A DNA stretch of 64,000 nt from Canna indica (GCA_034359265.1 CP136891.1:55382501-55446500), one strand, 5' to 3'. Positions 22,398 to 32,563 are shown, counted from the stretch's first letter. Notes: generated by a model from the sequence alone, not told the origin. A program made the numbers and translations.

Positions 22398-23658
22398 TTG
22401 AAAGAACTTTATCCTACTGATGAAGATTTTCAACATATATGGAAGAAATGTAGTGAGCCGGAAGGAATTGAGGATTTTCATATTTCTAATGGGTATCTAT
22501 TTAAAAATAATAGGCTCTGCATTCCTGATACCTCACTCAGAAGTTACCTGATAGAGGAACTCCATGCAAGTAGCCTAGCAGCTCATTTAGGCAGAGACAA
22601 GACAATAAAGCTTGTTACTAACAAGTACTTCTAGCCCAAGATGGCAAAGGAAATATCTGCAGCTATGGAGAGATGTATGATTTGTCAAAGAGCAAAAGGA
22701 TATAGCCAAAATACTAGGTTATATACTCCACTACCAGTCCCTACTACAATCTGGGAAGACTTGTCAATGGACTGTATACTTGGGTTACCCATGACTATGA
22801 GGAGAATGGGCTCCATCTTTGTGGTTATGGACAGATTTTCAAAATTGGCACATTTCCTACTATGTAAAAAGACTGTTGATGATAGTAACATTGCTGGTTT
22901 ATTCTTTAGAGAACTAGTCAGACTTCATGGAGTATCCAAGTCAATAACATCTGATAGAGATGTCAAGTTTGTTAGTCATTTTTAGAGAGTTTTGTGGCAA
23001 AGATTTGGCACACAATTTAAGCTTAGTAGTGCTAATCATCCTCAGACTAATGGCCAGACTGAGGTGGTTAACAGAATATTGGGAGCCATGTTGAGAAGCT
23101 TGGCCATGGATAAGCCAAAGCAATGGGATATTGTTCTACCCCAAGCTGAATTTGCCTATAACAGTTTGGTAAACATGGTAAACAAGACTACTGGTCAATC
23201 TCCATTCTCTATTGTTTATACAAAAATTCCTAATCACGCTGTGTACCTAATTTTTGTGTGCTATGGGACTAGTCGAACAGCTACCAATATTGCTAACAGC
23301 TACATTGAGTAGCACCAGAAGGTTAAAGAAGCAATTGAAGTTGCAAATGCTAAATATAAACTAGCTACATACAAACATAGGAGGCTCAAGATTTACCAAG
23401 TAGGTGACTTGGTAATGGTTTATCTCAGAAAAGAAAGGTTCCCTAGTGGAACTTACAATAAATGCCAGCCGAGGAAAATAGGGCCTTTCATGATAACTAA
23501 AGCCTTGGGAGAGAATGCTTATCTAGTAGATTTGCCAGATGATATGAAGATATCACCAATATTCAATGTTTCAAACTTGTTTCCTTTTATTCCTCTAGAC
23601 GTGGCCTCAATTCAGTGTTCTAAACTCGAGGAGGAGTTCTCTAATGGTGGGGAGGAGT
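22398..23658 (+). pseudogene. Integrase and 3' end of the 5.3-kb gypsy element
   Basis: The zinc-binding N-terminus has LHASSLAAHLGRDKTIKLV and CMICQRAK. The catalytic core shows SMDCILGLP (first D), SITSDRDVKF (second D) and NGQTEVVNR (E), so the DDE residues survive, but stops at 22632 and 22983 break the frame. The C-terminal module AYNSLVNMVNKTTGQSP, GDLVMVYLRKERFPSG, VDLPDDMKISPIFNVSNL ends at about 23700 inside the LTR. A polypurine stretch GGTGGGGAGGAG (about 23647-23657) abuts the 3' LTR. Confidence 0.8.
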
Positions 23659-23984
23659 TGATGAAGGCTGGTCCATCATGTATTAATCCCATTGAAATCA
23701 GTTAGCTATTTTAATAAGAATCGTAGCTCGTTTCTATTAATTTGTTTAAGTAGTTTTAATTGTGAATAATGTGTTGACACGCGGGCTGATCGACAAACCA
23801 CATTGGTTGTTCTTTGCGCAGGTGTATTTAAAAGCTCACTGCTTAATTTTAGGCAATCAATTTTGACTTGTAAAGTTTGATTGTTCCTCGTTCAAACGAG
23901 ACGAATTAAATAAAATAGGAGTTCAGCTTCAACGACTGAATTCTCTTTCGTAAATCCTTAGTTGGATTGATACTTGCTGCATCA
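23659..23984 (+). repeat. 3' LTR of the 5.3-kb gypsy element
   Basis: Begins TGATGAAGGCTGG, ends CTTGCTGCATCA, followed by the CGTCA target duplication. Carries a TATA-like GTATTTAAAAG at about 23823-23833 (GTATCTAAAAG in the 5' LTR). Confidence 0.9.
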
Positions 23985-23989
23985 CGTCA

Positions 23990-25168
23990 CCTGAACACCA
24001 CTACCACACCAAGAAGGACTAGTTGACAGAGGAATTTTTACCGTCTCCACAGGCACAATCGTAACCCCACCTATTGGGAAATTCGCTGACTGGGAGCTTG
24101 GATCCTCGATGGCGCTTCTATTTCTTTTGCGGCGTCTCAATTGGGGAGCAAGGAGGGGTAGGAGCATCCGAGAAAGCCAACCGCTCATTTGTTTCTAAAG
24201 CAGGAGATGCTAAAGGCCTTGAGGGCCAAGACTTCATGGACCTCAGCAAGGTCTCTATCAAGGGATTGTTCTCTGAGTCACTCCCCCTCATTGCCGCCCA
24301 TCGAGTGCGAGCACCAAGAGCCTTCCATAGCAAAGACATTCTCCATACTCAAAGCAAAGGCCGAACGAGTGAATAATTTTCAAATGAAGAAAAGACGCTA
24401 AACGGATTACACCACAAAACCTACTTATATATTTCAAGACCAAGGACTCGTTGTGACTTCTGTTAAAAATTTTGAGGAGCAAGAGGAACATGTGGACAAT
24501 TCTTTTCAAAAAAGTCAATCAAAACTTCATCCCCGGGAGGGATACTCCCCTCCTCAAAATCCTGAATAGAGCAGGGATCCGGCCTCCAGGACAAAGGAAA
24601 TTTCTCTACACAGCTTGGAGGCTACAACCAGAAGGGCCAACCCCCTCTCGCGATTTGACCCCGAAGAAGTAGGTCTTGAAGCCTCTGTAAGAACTCTTGA
24701 ACAAAGTAAAAAGCTTCCTCCATGGGACAGCATTGAAGGATCACCACAGTTCTTTCTAGGCACCCTTTTCATGGAGGCTTGGTTTGATCCTAAGGCACTC
24801 CACCACAATCTCAAAGCACCGAACGAAAGCCCAACTGTTCAGATGCAATTTTGTGGTTTCCATGTTAACCAAATATAGGACATCGTGCTCAAACTCGGTA
24901 AAGGATAGACGAACGCCCAATTCCTCGAAAAAGATCTGGTACATGAAGAGAAATACCGAGTTAGTATTAAAACACACAATGGTCTGACAGGAGGGTTGGA
25001 AGATTCCTCCTCGTTGCCTTCACGAGCAATGGACACACTCTCCCGGAAGGATAGAATGTTGTTAAGACCAGTTAACACCGAACCACTTAATTTCACATCC
25101 TCTTGAACCTAGGAGTAGGAATTCAAATCTTTTCACCGGCGTCACAATTTTTGATATTACTACGACAT
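23990..25168 (-). pseudogene. Central piece of the Tat antisense ORF
   Basis: Minus-strand reading frames keep the family core: FFEELGVRLSFTEFEHDVLYL and LHLNSWAFVRCFEIVVECL at about 24920-24800, close to the LPFT-FE and L-P-NSWAFLR-FE blocks characteristic of the plant putative gypsy-type transposon family. Several stops follow toward lower coordinates. Function in Tat elements is unknown. The piece is bounded at the left by the CGTCA duplication and at the right by the ATTTT duplication of two inserted retrotransposons. Confidence 0.65.
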
Positions 25169-25173
25169 ATTTT

Positions 25174-26617
25174 TGTTGGCTTAAGGGTCTCTCTTAAGCT
25201 TCCATCTTCATTTTAATGATAACAAATATGTATTTAATCCCTGTGTGAAGTTTGGAGTTCAGGTTGAGGTTGCGATAAGCATGCTAACTTCATTCGGAGA
25301 AACGAAAGGAAAGATCGTCAAGAAATGATAGAAAAGAATGTCAAAGAAAGACTCGGGTACAAATTAAGTAGAAATCATCTAATATACCCCTAGGATGATT
25401 TTATCCCAAGCCAAATTGTACAGTTTTCCAAGTTGAAACTTGGTAACTAAACCCCAAAAAGGCATGTAACAAATTCAATGTAAAATCAACCTCAGCCTGA
25501 GTTCGGTCGACCGAACAAGGAAGAATGCTGGATGTAGCCTTGTCGATTGACTGGACAGTCGACCGGTTGATACCAAAAAATGGCAGTAGCCATTCGGTCG
25601 ACCTGTCGATCGACCAAAGTTGGTGAAGCATTGGCGAAAGGCTACGTCGATCGACCTATCGATCGACCAACCGAAGACAAAATCTGGCAGAAGGCTCATC
25701 GGTCGACCGATCGATCGACCAGATGGCAGATCACAAAGCCGCGTATAGGCTTCTCTGCAACGGTCGACCGGATTAGGAATCGTAGGTTGCGCCTTCAGCT
25801 TCCCTGTAGCGGTCGACCGATTCGGTCGACCGGATCTGGGATAGAGGAAGCTACAACTCATTCAGTCAACCCGTTGGTCGATCGAACAGTGCAAAAAATC
25901 CACATAACGAGTGTAACGGCTAGTTTTCTAGCCGTTTAACCGCCCGTTCAGCTGAGGGGTTATAAATACCCCTCACCTACCTTCTTAAAAGCTTCTTAGA
26001 AAAATTATTGAGCAATCATACAAGCGGTTAAAAGCCTTCAAATTGATCATTTTGTTGCGCCCTAAATTTTTGTCAAAATCTGCTCTGAGCGTCTGCTTTC
26101 CTCAACTCTGCTACAACTCGAGTCTATTATCTAACAAGTTGAAGGAGTGAATGCTTGGGAAAAGAGCTTTTGTTTTTCTTTCCATTCTTAAGCTCTTTTA
26201 CATTGTATTTGAAGTTTTAATTCAAACTTGTTTTTCATCTGAAATAGCTGCTAGGTGTGCTAGGGAAACACTTAGAGGAAACTTTGTAGAATTATGTTTT
26301 GCCTAGGTGAATAGGTTTGAGGGGTTCTCAGAGTGGTGAGAAGAGTGTCCTCATTGTATTCAAAGGGAAACACAAACTCTATAAAGTAGTGGTTAGAAAT
26401 CCTTGGTAGGAGCCAAGGTAGTGGAGTAGGCAGTTGGCCGAACCACTATAATTATTCTTGTCTACATTGCTTTCTTGTTCGCCTATCATTGTTATTAATT
26501 TTTGATCACATCCATTGTTAAGAAATACTTGCACTTAAGTGAAGTTAAAATTGATTAAATCTAAAAAGGGGACAGACACTATTCAACCCCCCTTCTAGTG
26601 TCAGATTTCCTACAATA
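25174..26617 (+). repeat. 5' LTR of SIRE-like element A
   Basis: Begins TGTTGGCTTAAGGG and ends TTTCCTACAATA. Contains the GGTCGACC-type palindrome cluster (about 25500-25880), the TATA hairpin (25953-25975) and the conserved TAGCTGCTAGGTGTGCTA block. The ending ATA instead of ACA is shared with its partner. Confidence 0.9.
25953..25975 (+). promoter_or_regulatory. LTR promoter TATA box within an inverted repeat (element A, 5')
   Basis: TGAGGGGT, loop TATAAAT, ACCCCTCA: 8-bp perfect arms with the TATA motif as the 7-base loop. The position in the LTR, downstream of the palindrome-rich U3 segment, fits the core promoter. Confidence 0.7.
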
Positions 26618-26618
26618 A

Positions 26619-26631
26619 TTGGTATCAGAGC
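26619..26631 (+). promoter_or_regulatory. Primer-binding site of SIRE-like element A
   Basis: TTGGTATCAGAGC after the LTR, initiator Met-tRNA type. Confidence 0.85.
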
Positions 26632-26674
26632 GAGGTCGTAGGTTAAGATTTAACCATCTTCCCTACAAATTAAG

Positions 26675-28228
26675 ATGTCTAGTGAAATCCAATTAGCTCA
26701 AGGGTCCTCTACCCATACTCCACCACTATTCGATGGAAACAACTATGCCTACTGGAAGATCTGCATGAATGGCTTCCTACAATCTCTAGGCATGGATGTA
26801 TGGAAGATGATTTTAGTAGAGTATAAGCAACCCGATAAGGATATGGATAAATGGGACCAAGAAAAGATTAGACTCTTCAATGCAAATGCAAAGGCCGTCA
26901 ATGCATTATATTGCGGCCTATCTATTAATGAATTCAATAGGATTTCTACCTGTAAGTCCGCATATGAATTATGGAAGGTCCTAGAGACCATACATGAAGG
27001 GACTTCACAAGTAAAGGAATCCAAAATAAATCTACTCATGCATAACTATAAAAAATTTAAAATGTTATCACATGAATCCATTGATGCCATGCATGCTAGA
27101 TTTCAAAATATTACAAATGGTTTAACTAACTTTGGCAGATGAATAAGGGAAGATGAGAAGGTAAGGAAGCTCCACCGTTCCCTTCCAAAATCTTGGGAGC
27201 CCAAGGTCACAACAATCATGGAAGCTAAGAACTTGAGTACCTTGAAGATCACCGAGCTCATTGGGTCTCTCATGACACATGAGACCCACATGAAGCAACA
27301 TCAGGAGGAGGATGCCCCCAAAGGCAAGACCATTGCCTTAAAAGCATCACATCAAGCAGAAGAGTCGTCATCATCCGAGGAAGAGACGGATGATGTTGAA
27401 GAAATGGCGATGCTAGTAAGAAGATTTATAAGTTTCTTGAGGGGAGGCATGAGGAAGGGAAGAGGAGGCTACACATGCTACCATTGCAACAAGACCGGAC
27501 ATCTAAGGAGGGATTGCCCACTTCTCAAGATAGCTTCCACCTCCAACCCTCACAAAAAGGAAAAATACAAGAAGAAGAAGAAGAAGAAGAAGACAATGAT
27601 GGCCACGTGGGATGAAAGCGATGCCTCATCGAGTGAAGAAGAAGCAAAGACCAAAAAGGAAAATCTTTGCTTGATGGCAAATGATGATTAGGTAAGATTT
27701 ATTTATGGTGAAGTTTATTTTACTCAAGAAGAGCTAGAAGATGAATTTGAACAAATGCATGATGAATTTAATGCCATTAGGAGAAAATTCAAAGACCACA
27801 AAATGGAAAATAAATCTTTAGAGTTTGAGAATGATAGTTTATTACTTTCATGCAATGCTTTAAAAAAAGAAGTAGACACCCTTAAGGAAGAGACATGCAC
27901 CCTAGAGAAAGCTAAGAAGGACTTAGAAATTGACAACCAAAAATTAGAAAATGAAAATAAGTATTTAAGTGATCAAGTAGAGCATTTGAATAATAGCATG
28001 CTAACATTGAAAAATGAACTTTGCATGCTTAATGAAAAGATGACAACCATACAAAATGTCATGCCTAACGTTGTCCATAAAAAGAAATCATCACACTTCC
28101 ATGCTCACACACACACTAGAAGAAAATTTAATGGAAGTTGCTTTTCTTGTGGCATATTTGGCCATATGGCCAAGGATTATGCTTTGAGAAGTAACTCATA
28201 TGCAAGATTTACATGGTTCCCAAAATGA
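26675..28228 (+). pseudogene. gag of SIRE-like element A
   Basis: Starts MSSEIQLAQGSS at 26675. UBN2-like capsid: FDGNNYAYWKICMNGFLQS, CKSAYELWKVLETIHEGTSQ. A stop at 27141 breaks the frame; then KVRKLHRSLPKSW, SLMTHETHMKQ, a Ser/Glu-rich linker, an intact zinc knuckle CYHCNKTGHLRRDC at about 27475-27516, a Lys run, another stop at 27690, and a long coiled coil (27755-28080, FENDSLLLSCNALKKEV, DTLKEETCTLEKAKKDL). A second knuckle CFSCGIFGHMAKDY (28140-28180) has lost its last Cys. Capsid precursors of this lineage normally run through all of these in one frame. Confidence 0.8.
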
Positions 28229-28319
28229 CTAACAGTCAAGAACCCAAGAAAATTTGGGTACCTAAAATGGTTTCTTCTCCTTTTGTAGATGGAGAAGCAT
28301 CCATCCTCAATCAAGTAGA

Positions 28320-29925
28320 AGCACTTGGATATTGGATAGCGGTTGCTCAAAGCACATGACGGGTGACATCGACTTATTTGCAACCCTATCAAGCAAAGAT
28401 GGTGGACATGTTACATTTGGAGATAATGCCAAAGGTAAGATTGTTGGCATTGGTGACATAGGTATACTCCCTTACCCATGCATTAATAATATTTTATTAG
28501 TTGATGGGTTAAAACATAAATTGATTAGTATATCATAATTATGTGACAATGGATACATAATCATTTTTGAAGCATCTAAATGTATCATTAGAAGTGCACC
28601 ATCAAATGATATCATGTTTATTGGAAATAGGCAAGAAAATGTTTACACTATATCTTGTCAAATCCCTATGTTAGATGCTTAGTTGTCATGGAGAATGACT
28701 CTTGGTTGTGGCATAGAAGGCTAGGACATGCTAGCATGAGCCACATCCAAGAGATATCTAGGAAAAAATTAGTTAAAGGCTTACACAAGATTAAATTTGA
28801 AAAAGACAAATTTTGTTACGCATGTCAACTAGGTAAGCAAGTCAAATCTTCATTTCATAGCATTAATCAAGTTAGTACATCTAGAATACTTGAGCTTGTA
28901 CACATGGATCTCTTTGGTCCATGTGATGTAGCTAGTCTATGTGGAAAGCTATATTGTTATGTATTAGTTGATGATTTTTTTAGATTTACATGGTTTTCTT
29001 TTTAGCTAAGAAAAATAAAAACTTTTGAGTTTTTCAAAAAGTTTTCAAAGAAAGTTACAAATGAAAAGAAGTTTCAATTTTAGAAATTAGAAGTGATAAT
29101 GGAGGGAAGTTTAAAAATGAAAAAAATTTTGAGTCTTGTGATGATTTGGGTATTGAACATACCTTTTCTTCTCCTAGGACCCCTCAACAAAATGGGGTGG
29201 TTGAGAGGAAGAATAGAACCTTGCAAGAGATGGCTAGGACCATGTTATGTGAAAATAATTTGCCTAAGTATTTTTGGGCCGAAGCCATAAATACCTCTTG
29301 CTATGTTCTTAATCGAGTTTTATTAAGACCTATAATTAAGAAAACACCTTTTGAGCTTTGGAATGGTAAAATCCCAAATGTGGGATATTTTCATATTTTT
29401 GGATGCAAATGTTTCATATTAAATACTAAGGAGAATTTAGGAAAAAATTATTCTAAATCTGATGAAGGGAGTTTCGTAGGTTACTCCATGAATTCTAAGA
29501 CATATAGAATTTACAATCGTAGAACCATGATTGTTGAAGAATCTATGCATGTTACGTTTAATGAAACTAATGATTCTTCTAGAAAATGTGAAAATTGTAA
29601 ATGTAGGTGAGGAACTTGAGGATCTCACACTTCATGATAAAGAGGTGGAGGATGAAAATAATGAGAAAATTCAACATGAAGATCCACCATCCTCAAGTCT
29701 ACCTCAAGTTGAAGATGAAGAAGAAGCTCTACTGCCTCTCCCTAAAGGATATCGGTTGGTGAGGGTCATTGGAGAACCATCAACGGGAGTGGTAACGCGC
29801 TCTAAACTCAAGAATGTTTGTCAATATGTAGCTTTTGTATCTCAAGTGGGGCTTTGCGACTTATTGATGTTTGCCTTCTATAGGCTTACATTAATAGGAA
29901 GGACTATAGTGGTAGATGATACGTG
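28320..29925 (+). pseudogene. Protease and integrase of SIRE-like element A
   Basis: Protease: ILDSGCSKHMTGDIDLF with intact D-S-G, then GILPYPCINNILLVDGLKH. Pre-integrase zinc region WLWHRRLGHASMSH and CYACQLGKQ at 28690-28850. Integrase core: MDLFGPCDV and a second-D region near 29090-29100 (frameshifted), then TPQQNGVVERKNRTLQEMA with its Glu at about 29180-29240, and the FGCKCF, GYSMNSKTYRIYN blocks to 29560. The frame is broken by shifts near 28540, 28640, 29005 and 29590. At about 29847 the sequence jumps directly to the 3' region; RT and RNase H are absent. Confidence 0.8.
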
Positions 29926-30247
29926 ATTTTATGGCTTTCTTGGTTTTTATGATGAAAATCATTGATTCTACCTTAATTCTTACCCTTTTTGATTGATGTC
30001 AAAAGGGGGAGAAAAAGTAAGGTCACACTTGATTTTTACGATGCATATAGTTAGGGTGAGTTACAAAAATGATATGTACATTGATAGGGGGATCATAGGT
30101 TGAGTTATAAGCATTTGTATGCATATGTTGAGTTTTATATCTTGTATATCTTAACTCATGAATGCCTTAACTCAAACTCACAAAAAAATATGCTTATGCT
30201 TTCTTAAAATTCCTTGTTATGTTTGTCATCATCAAAAAGGGGGAGAT
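29926..30247 (+). other. 3' untranslated region and polypurine tract of element A
   Basis: Non-coding, with two AAAAGGGGGAGA polypurine tracts: 30002-30014 and, directly at the LTR, about 30234-30246. A pair of GGGGGAG tracts is also present in element B (61714-61725 and the LTR-adjacent copy). Confidence 0.65.
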
Positions 30248-31696
30248 TGTTGGCTTAAGGGTCTCTCTTAAGCTTTCATCTTCATTTTGATGATAACAAA
30301 CATGTATTTAATCCCTGTGTGAAGTTTGGAGTTCAGGTTGAGGTTGCGATAAGCATGCTAACTTCATTCAGAGAAACAAAATAAAAGATCGTCAAGAAAC
30401 AATAGAAAAGAATGTCAAAGAAAGGCTCGGGTACAAATTAAGTAGAAATCATGTAATATACCCCTAGGATGATTTTATCCCAAGCCAAATTATAAAGTTA
30501 TCCAAGTTGAAACTTGGTAACTAAACCCCAAAAAGGCATGTAACAAATTCAATGTAAAAATTAGCCTCAGCCTGAGTTCGGTCGATCGGTCAATCGACCA
30601 AACAAGGCAGAATGTTGGATATAGCCTTGTTGGTCGACCAGATGATCGACCGATTGATGCCAAAAAATGGCAGTAACCATTCGGTCAACCTGTCGGTCGA
30701 CCGAAGTTGGTGAAGCATTGGCGAAAGGTTACGTTGGTCGATCGATCGATCGACAGATCGAAGACAGAATCTGGCAGAAGGCTCATCGGTCGACCGAATG
30801 GCAGATCACAAAGCCGTGTCAAGGCTTCTCTACAACGATCGACCGATTCGATCGATCGGATTAGGAATCGCAGGTTGCGCCTTCAACTTCCCGGCAGCGG
30901 TCGACCGATTTGGTGGACCGAATCTGGGATAGAGGAAGCTGCGACTCATTCGGTCGACCCGTTGGTCGACCGAACAGTGCAAAAAATCCCCAGAACGGGT
31001 GTAACGGCTAGTTTTCTAGTCGTTTAACCGCCCGTTCAGTTGAGGGGTTATAAATATCCCTCACCTACCTTCTTAAAAGCTTCTTAGAAAAATTATTGAG
31101 CAATCATACAAGCGGTTGAAAGCCTTCAAAGTGATCGTTTCGCTACGCCCTAAATTTTTGTCAAAATCTGCTCCAAGTGCGTGCTTTCCTCAACTCTGCT
31201 ACAACTCGAGTCTATCATCTGACAAGTTGAAGGAGTGAAGGCTTGGGAAAAGAGCTTTGGTTTTTCTTTCTATCCTTAAGCTCTTTTACATTGTATTTGA
31301 AGTTTTAATTCAGACTTATTTTCCATCTGAAATAGCTGCTAGGTGTGCTAAGGAAACACTTAGGGGAAACTTTGTAGAATTATATTTTGCCTATGTGAAT
31401 TGGTTTGAGGGGTTCTCAGAGTTGTGAGAAGAGTGTCCTCATTGTATTCAAAGGGAAACACAAACTCTATAAAGTAGTGGTTAGAAATCCGCCAAGGTAG
31501 TGGAATAGGTCGTTGACCGAACAACTATAATTATTCTTATCTGCATTGCTTTCTTGTTTGCCTATCATTGTTATTAATATTTGATCACATCCATTGTTAA
31601 GAAATACTTGCACTTAAGTGAAGTTAAAATTGATTAAATCTAAAAAGGAGACTGACACTATTCAACCCCCCTTCTAGTGTCAGATTTCCTACAATA
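30248..31696 (+). repeat. 3' LTR of SIRE-like element A
   Basis: Same ends as the 5' LTR (TGTTGGCTTAAGGG ... CCTACAATA). The TATA hairpin is at 31041-31063 with one arm mismatch (ATCCCTCA). The palindrome cluster lies at about 30580-30990. Confidence 0.9.
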
Positions 31697-31701
31697 ATTT
31701 T

Positions 31702-31927
31702 CTCGCCATCGAGGAAACCCTAGAACGGGAACGAGGAAACCCTAGTAACCATCTGCTTAACCTTTATGGTCAACCACTTTAAAGCAATATCTAGCTCGGC
31801 TCCCTGGCCATCCACTACAGCTTGGAAGAATGTTCCAAAGAATTTCTCAGAGATACCAAAAGACAACGACTAGCCGTACTTAAGAGCTCGGCACACACTC
31901 CTCCAGACTCCGACCGAGGTCGAGGGC
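31702..31927 (-). pseudogene. N-terminal piece of the Tat antisense ORF and 3' region
   Basis: After the copia insertion the minus-strand frame shows ISEKFFGTFFQAVVDGQGAE and LDIALKWLTIKVKQM, compatible with the upstream part of the antisense ORF; the presumed start lies near 31890 but is not clear. The plus strand just before the 3' LTR has the purine-rich GACCGAGGTCGAGGGC that could serve as polypurine tract. Confidence 0.4.
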
Positions 31928-32360
31928 TGTGGACTGGACTAGAACTATTGAGCCCGGTTGAATTAGACCCAATAGCGCCCCACAACTTAATTTAAGCCGA
32001 ACCAAATGGCTCCACCCGACCAAACAAGGACATCCACGTCCTCCCTTATCACGAGGGATACACCATTACAAGCCCGTCATCTCTAGGATCAGCCTTGACC
32101 CACTCTAAGCAATATCCCTACGAGATTATCGGGTGGCGTCATCACTTTCACCTGTAATAAATACAGACACACGCGCCTTAGGTAATCATGATTCCAATTT
32201 TATTACGTCTACCTTGGAGCCCATTGACTTAAGTATCAAAGTGTCTTTTGCAGGTCCCTCCCACCCCACCCCCCCACCCCCACCCCCACCCCCACCCGTC
32301 GTCGAACCAGACAATGAGAGACACCGAACCGGACCAGGCCCTAATTCTTAGACAGGAACA
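31928..32360 (+). repeat. 3' LTR of the Tat-like element
   Basis: Starts TGTGGACTGGAC and ends GACAGGAACA. Shares with 7657-8140 the blocks GAATTAGACCCA, CACCTGTAATAAATACAGACA and GTGTCTTTTGCA. It contains a local expansion of C-rich repeats (CCCACCCCCAC) at about 32268-32296 not present in the 5' LTR. Confidence 0.7.
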
Positions 32361-32563
32361 TCTTATAATTTTGCGACGATAACTAGCGGTCACAGACACT
32401 AGTCGCAAAGTGACCGTGAATTGAATATTCTGCAATGGCTAATTCTTTGGTCACAATGTCGTCACTTGTTAGGGATGCCCATTCACAATCGTTGCAGACT
32501 CACAATTGTGACCGTTATTTTGCGGTCACAATTGTCACAAATCGCATAATTTCTAGTAGTTAA
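32361..32563. mobile_element. CACTA-like non-autonomous remnant
   Basis: The right end, read on the minus strand, is CTACTAGAAATTATGCG, the form of a CACTA terminus (CACTACTAGAAA) lacking its first two bases. Subterminal GCGGTCAC/GTGACCG and CAATTGTGAC motifs recur six or more times in both orientations, as in CACTA ends. The other end is missing where the Tat 3' LTR abuts. No coding capacity. Confidence 0.4.

Larger units (their letters stand above)
18702..23984 (+). mobile_element. Complete-length Ty3/gypsy retrotransposon, target duplication CGTCA
   Basis: 5,283 bp with LTRs of 325 and 326 bp (18702-19026, 23659-23984), primer-binding site, gag, PR, RT, RNase H, integrase and polypurine tract in order, flanked by perfect CGTCA duplications (18697-18701, 23985-23989). 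It inserted in the antisense ORF of the Tat-like element. Many stops and frameshifts make it non-autonomous now. The integrase C-terminus has the GDLVMVYLRKERFP module of chromovirus-like elements, but no chromodomain is recognisable, so I leave the lineage open. Confidence 0.9.
25174..31696 (+). mobile_element. SIRE-like Ty1/copia retrotransposon A, RT-deleted, target duplication ATTTT
   Basis: 6,523 bp between perfect ATTTT duplications (25169-25173, 31697-31701). LTRs of about 1,444 and 1,449 bp. Internal region carries a long coiled-coil gag, protease and integrase, but RT and RNase H are missing, so it is a deletion derivative needing help in trans. The gag architecture with UBN2-like domain, acidic S/E-rich linker, zinc knuckle and long coiled coil is that of SIRE-lineage elements. 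Inserted in the Tat-like element. Confidence 0.9.
7657..32360 (+). mobile_element. Tat-like Ty3/gypsy retrotransposon, degenerate and split by nested insertions
   Basis: Related LTRs bound it at 7657-8140 and 31928-32360. A primer-binding-type site follows the left LTR; gag and protease remnants read on the plus strand, and an antisense coiled-coil ORF with a tandem-repeat region lies in the 3' half. These are hallmarks of the plant Tat/Ogre lineages. RT, RNase H and integrase are not found, so it is non-autonomous or internally deleted. Insertions at about 9750-10207, 11200-17490, 18702-23984 and 25174-31696 account for about 18.6 kb; about 6 kb of the element itself remains. No convincing 5-bp target duplication was found at the outer edges. 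Confidence 0.75.

Noticed and set aside
24472..24987. Plus-strand ORFs in the Tat 3' half
   Set aside because: They are the opposite strand of the antisense ORF, whose conserved blocks read on the minus strand.
25475..25939. Open frames rich in Arg-Ser-Thr-Asp (RSTDRST) in the SIRE-type LTRs
   Set aside because: They arise from the GGTCGACC/GATCGATC palindromes, appear on both strands in all four LTRs and differ in frame; not proteins.
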